Shown here piece after piece: positions 61,350 to 64,000 of a stretch of DNA of 64,000 nucleotides. The stretch's first letter is position 1, and the number at the start of each line of letters is the position of its first letter. A program made the position numbers and the translations under genes. The stretch is from Phlebiopsis flavidoalba. Its lineage: Eukaryota > Basidiomycota > Agaricomycetes > Polyporales > Phanerochaetaceae. The notes under the pieces are model-generated. The model saw only the letters and a program-made list of their open reading frames with translations. It was not told the DNA's origin and ran no database searches. The stretch lies in NCBI GenBank assembly GCA_035772785.1, contig JAOCPU010000001.1, forward strand, positions 1,488,001 through 1,552,000, in the 5' to 3' direction.

Positions 61350-63163
61350 CCTCTCCCCGCAAATGGCCCTCTCCCTATCTGCTTTCGCGTCCATGACTTT
61401 CCAAAAAATTACACCCCTTTCCACTCGTTTTGTGCGCCAGCATAACACGTTTGCCCACCAACTACTTGTCTCCACACCTTTGTTTATCTTCTCTTGCGCG
61501 ACCTGTGCTAGTGCCGCCTTCGGGCATGTTCTCCTCTTCCGCATCAGGGATCGTATACCTATTTTTCATATCTGGTCGTAAAATACATGGGACTTCGCAC
61601 TTGCCACTTTGCGTACCGTTGCGTGTGGTTCGATGGATGAAAATCAGGGCGGTAAAATCGGAATGTAATATTGATGCGCGCGTTGAATGATGGCGTGGGG
61701 GTGTCCGACGATGAGCCAGGCGGTGTGAGAGAGGATGGAAGGAACGGATCGATGGTGCGTTGTGGCGGTACACAATGCTTAAAGGTTTTCTTGGCAGGAC
61801 GCATGCATAATACAGAGCTGTGAGCGGGGTTCTAAACAGTGGAGGGACAAGGAAAAATGTGCAGCTGCGTACTGAGTTTATGCGACAGGGTTATATTGTA
61901 AGTCCTTGCACTTCGCTTATGGATCTTTCTCATCTCTGTTGGAATGACCTCTCGTAGACGGAAAGTCCGAGTTTTTGGTACCTGATACACGTGATAGATC
62001 AGCGCTCCAGGTATGCGTCCGCGGTGACTTACCCAGGGCTCAGGCTTGTTGCAATCGTTGCATAGGGGCTATATTTGTTAGCTGGTCAGAGTGAAATCCA
62101 ACTGCGTCTCTTGGGTCCCCTCATATCGATTTGATGCTGCGAACGTTGCGCGCCATATTACAGGTCCATCGGTCGCATCGTCAGACGAGACTGGTTCGCC
62201 TCCCCACTCTAGGGCGAACCGCGAGCGTTTGCGCCATTTCGGTTGTGTTCACGACTCGTTCCACGTATTCACACGCTTCTGCCATTAGCATCAGGGAATT
62301 GTTTTGGTGGATCCGTCGGTCTCCCATTGTACCTAGAAACATTCGGTTTGTTCAAACATGACGCTAATAAAGAGTCGATAAACCCACCAATACTGAGCGG
62401 CCTAGGCCTCTGCATGCTGCATGCCATCATCGTCGGTCCTTCTGACGTAGAACGAAAGTTCTATGGGGGCTCTCGACAACGCGATCAAAGAGCCACCATT
62501 TATTTCTTTGCCAATTGCCGCTCTCGTTTATCATGGTATAGAAAAGCCTAGGATGGCTTTTAGCCCTTTATCTATTCACTGTCGTGAGTACGTACCTTGT
62601 TGCTAGCTCTGGGGGTAAAGATAGAGTGGTGCATAGTGCATGGCGTGTATTTTGCGACCATGACAGGCGTTGTCAGCGTTTAGGGGGGCAAACCTGGGAG
62701 GTCCTTGGGGCTTGGACTCAGCAGGGTCCGAAGGTCGCAGTAGGGACATAAGCTCCTGTTGATTGTTACTGCCTTGGCCTTTCCGTGCCGGGACTAGGCG
62801 GGGCAACCTGCGTACCACTACCGCTGGGCGTAGGGACCTGTACATGACTCGAAGAGAACGAAATGAGTGCGACGTCCGCGGTTTGTTTCGTGCTGTGCGC
62901 GCGCAAGCCTTCGTTCCTTCGATTTAGCAATGCCCAGCCATCCGTCGAGTCCTGAAGCGCGTTTTGCGTTTTAGTACCGCTGGACTTGGAAGGACCCGCC
63001 GCGCAGTGTTCTTGCATTCCGGCGCATTCAGCATGGTGGCTGCACGTTCGACATCGCCATCTGATTCCACAAGCGCGTTGAGAAGAGTAGACTGGTCTTT
63101 CACTGGTTTGCGCAGGAGACTCGACAGCAAAGCGAGGAGCACGTCGGTGTCCTGCTCGGACAT
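61350..63163 (-). CDS. CUE - AlkB dioxygenase - GRF zinc finger protein
   Basis: Fungal AlkB-superfamily Fe(II)/2-oxoglutarate oxygenase, presumably acting on alkylated nucleic acid. The start at 63163 gives MSEQDTDVLLALLSSLL and KPVKDQSTLLNALVESDGDV then ERAATMLN, a CUE-like ubiquitin-binding helix bundle. A Ser/Thr/Pro linker (62990-62780) precedes RPSDPAESKPQGPPRFAPL (62730). After an intron (about 62549-62598): YTMINESGNWQRNKWWLFDR (62540), VVESPHRTSF, a core with EWGGE-VSSDDATDGPVIWRA (62200), FHSDQL giving the HxD iron ligands (62093-62085), TFRLREVIPTEMRKI-like (61950), and NARINITFRFYRPDFHP (61690) with the arginines that bind 2-oxoglutarate. The GRF finger: VPCILRPDMKNRY (61580), WW, GCNF and FWKVMDAKADRE (about 61390). 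The 3' end is approximate. Confidence 0.87.
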
Positions 63164-63373
63164 GGCCAGACGAGAGCAATTAAGGAGGCGCCCGAGATGC
63201 GCGACGCGGCCGTAAATAGCAAGTGTGGCGGGCGTCTGGGTGACTAACTGACGTATGTAAGCATTTGATGCGAAGACCGAGGCCGGGGACGGCGACAAGC
63301 CACCAGTCTCGACCCCAGCAAGCGGGTTGTTGCATAGAGACAATCCATCCTCTGTCAAGGAGCGCGGGGCTCC

Positions 63374-64000
63374 ATGACCATGGAGAAGCACCCTGCTACC
63401 CCGACTACACGCCTTCCCCGCATACCCGCTTCTGGCCAGATCTTCACAAGGCACGTCTATCCCACTATTGAACACGCGTGCCCTCCTTCTCATGGCCAAC
63501 CTCTTCCTCCTACCACTCCAGCTCGCCAGGGGCTCTCCGCCATGGCCGTTCTTAGCGCTATCTGCCCTCTAAAAACCTTGCTGCTCTTCAAACACCTGTT
63601 GAGCTCCTTCGACGCCCACCACCGGACTTCTCTCATCTCGCGTCTCACTGTTGCCCATGTTGAACCTATCCGGTGTGGCTTCGCCTGACTCCTTCATCGC
63701 GCGACAAGGAAACACTCGCGCGCAAACACTTCATGAGCTCGTCTGGGGAGCGTCTGCCTACATTGCAGAACCCGGAGAAACGCCGCATTCTACGCGACCA
63801 CCTCTCGGGCTCAATCATGGCATCTCTCCGAACGACCTCTCTTGTGCTTATCTGTTGACCCCCTCGGTCGACGACAATGATCATGTTACGGGCAACGTAT
63901 CTATCCTCACGAGGTCCCTCCTTTGAGGCGACCCGCGCCAAACTCCTGCCCGTTCCCAGCGCGGGCGATATCGCGTACCCGGAATGGGGCCAGAAGACGC
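63374..64000 (+). CDS. Unknown gene, 5' part, runs off the window
   Basis: Not recognised. The start at 63380 (or 63374 in frame) gives MEKHPATPTTRLPRIPASGQ and IFTRHVYPTIEHACPPSH, a Pro-rich opening, then KTLLLFKHLLSSFDAHHRTS (about 63572) and LISRL. A frame change leads to LSGVASPDSFIARQGNTRAQ (about 63661), TLHEL, RERLPTLQNPEKRRILRDHL (about 63750-63807) and SIMASL. The helical segments with HH-R-S-L resemble an N-terminal helical domain of a larger soluble protein. It is divergent from the CUE-AlkB-GRF gene with about 210 bp between starts. The remainder lies beyond the end of the window. Confidence 0.5.

Noticed and set aside
1..64000. CRISPR arrays, bacterial operons or prophage-like systems
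   Set aside because: Spliced eukaryotic genes throughout; no regularly spaced repeats of CRISPR size and no ribosome-binding-site pattern.

Overview
The window reads as nuclear DNA of a filamentous basidiomycete, probably an agaricomycete. Genes carry many short GT-AG introns (about 50-60 bp). The protein set is typically fungal: EAF1/VID21 with HSA and SANT domains, GH5_9 and GH55 exo-beta-1,3-glucanases, a Tnp2-type CACTA transposase, MSS51, HIS3, and a CUE-AlkB-GRF protein. Gene identities come from recognising family motifs by eye, not from database searches.

Almost every recognisable gene can only be followed by changing reading frame several times through single-base insertions or deletions. 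This holds even for normally essential single-copy genes (CDC45, LST8, ECO1, HIS3, mitochondrial IF-2), so uncorrected sequencing error explains it better than wholesale pseudogenisation. Coordinates below are therefore gene spans, not clean CDS joins.

Layout. 0.3-4.3 kb: EAF1/VID21 (+). 6.4-8.8 kb: membrane-anchored GH5_9 exo-1,3-beta-glucanase (-). 9.7-10.0 kb: small unknown (+). 11.29-12.17 kb: short non-autonomous Helitron candidate. 12.8-16.3 kb: secreted, intron-dense GH55 exo-1,3-beta-glucanase (+). 17.4-19.8 kb: unknown gene with 14-residue repeats (-), divergent from an unknown at 20.05 kb (+). 20.5-24.7 kb: unassigned, repeat-bearing. 25.0-28.2 kb: Tnp2/CACTA transposase (-). 28.7-29.7 kb: ECO1 cohesin acetyltransferase (+). 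33.8-35.4 kb: LST8 (-). 38.7-39.8 kb: ALKBH7-like dioxygenase (-). 44.6-46.0 kb: CHORD-CS protein (+). 46.1-49.2 kb: mitochondrial IF-2 (-). 49.7-53.5 kb: M13 neprilysin-like peptidase (+). 53.6-55.2 kb: scramblase/AIM25 (-). 55.3-57.0 kb: MSS51 (+). 57.4-59.9 kb: CDC45 (+). 60.2-61.1 kb: HIS3 (-). 61.4-63.2 kb: CUE-AlkB-GRF dioxygenase (-). 63.4 kb to the end: unknown partial gene (+).

Three blocks (about 30.8-33.6, 36.5-38.6 and 41.5-44.4 kb) look featureless: even composition, no recognisable exons, no low complexity. They contrast with the dense genes either side.

Functionally the right half is mainly housekeeping, with a loose concentration of mitochondrial functions (IF-2, AIM25-type scramblase, MSS51, probably ALKBH7) and genome maintenance (ECO1, CDC45, AlkB-GRF). 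The left half pairs two unrelated families of beta-1,3-glucan exo-hydrolases. I did not find a convincing new multi-gene system. The most unusual items are the Helitron candidate, the two AlkB-superfamily genes 22 kb apart, and the featureless blocks.
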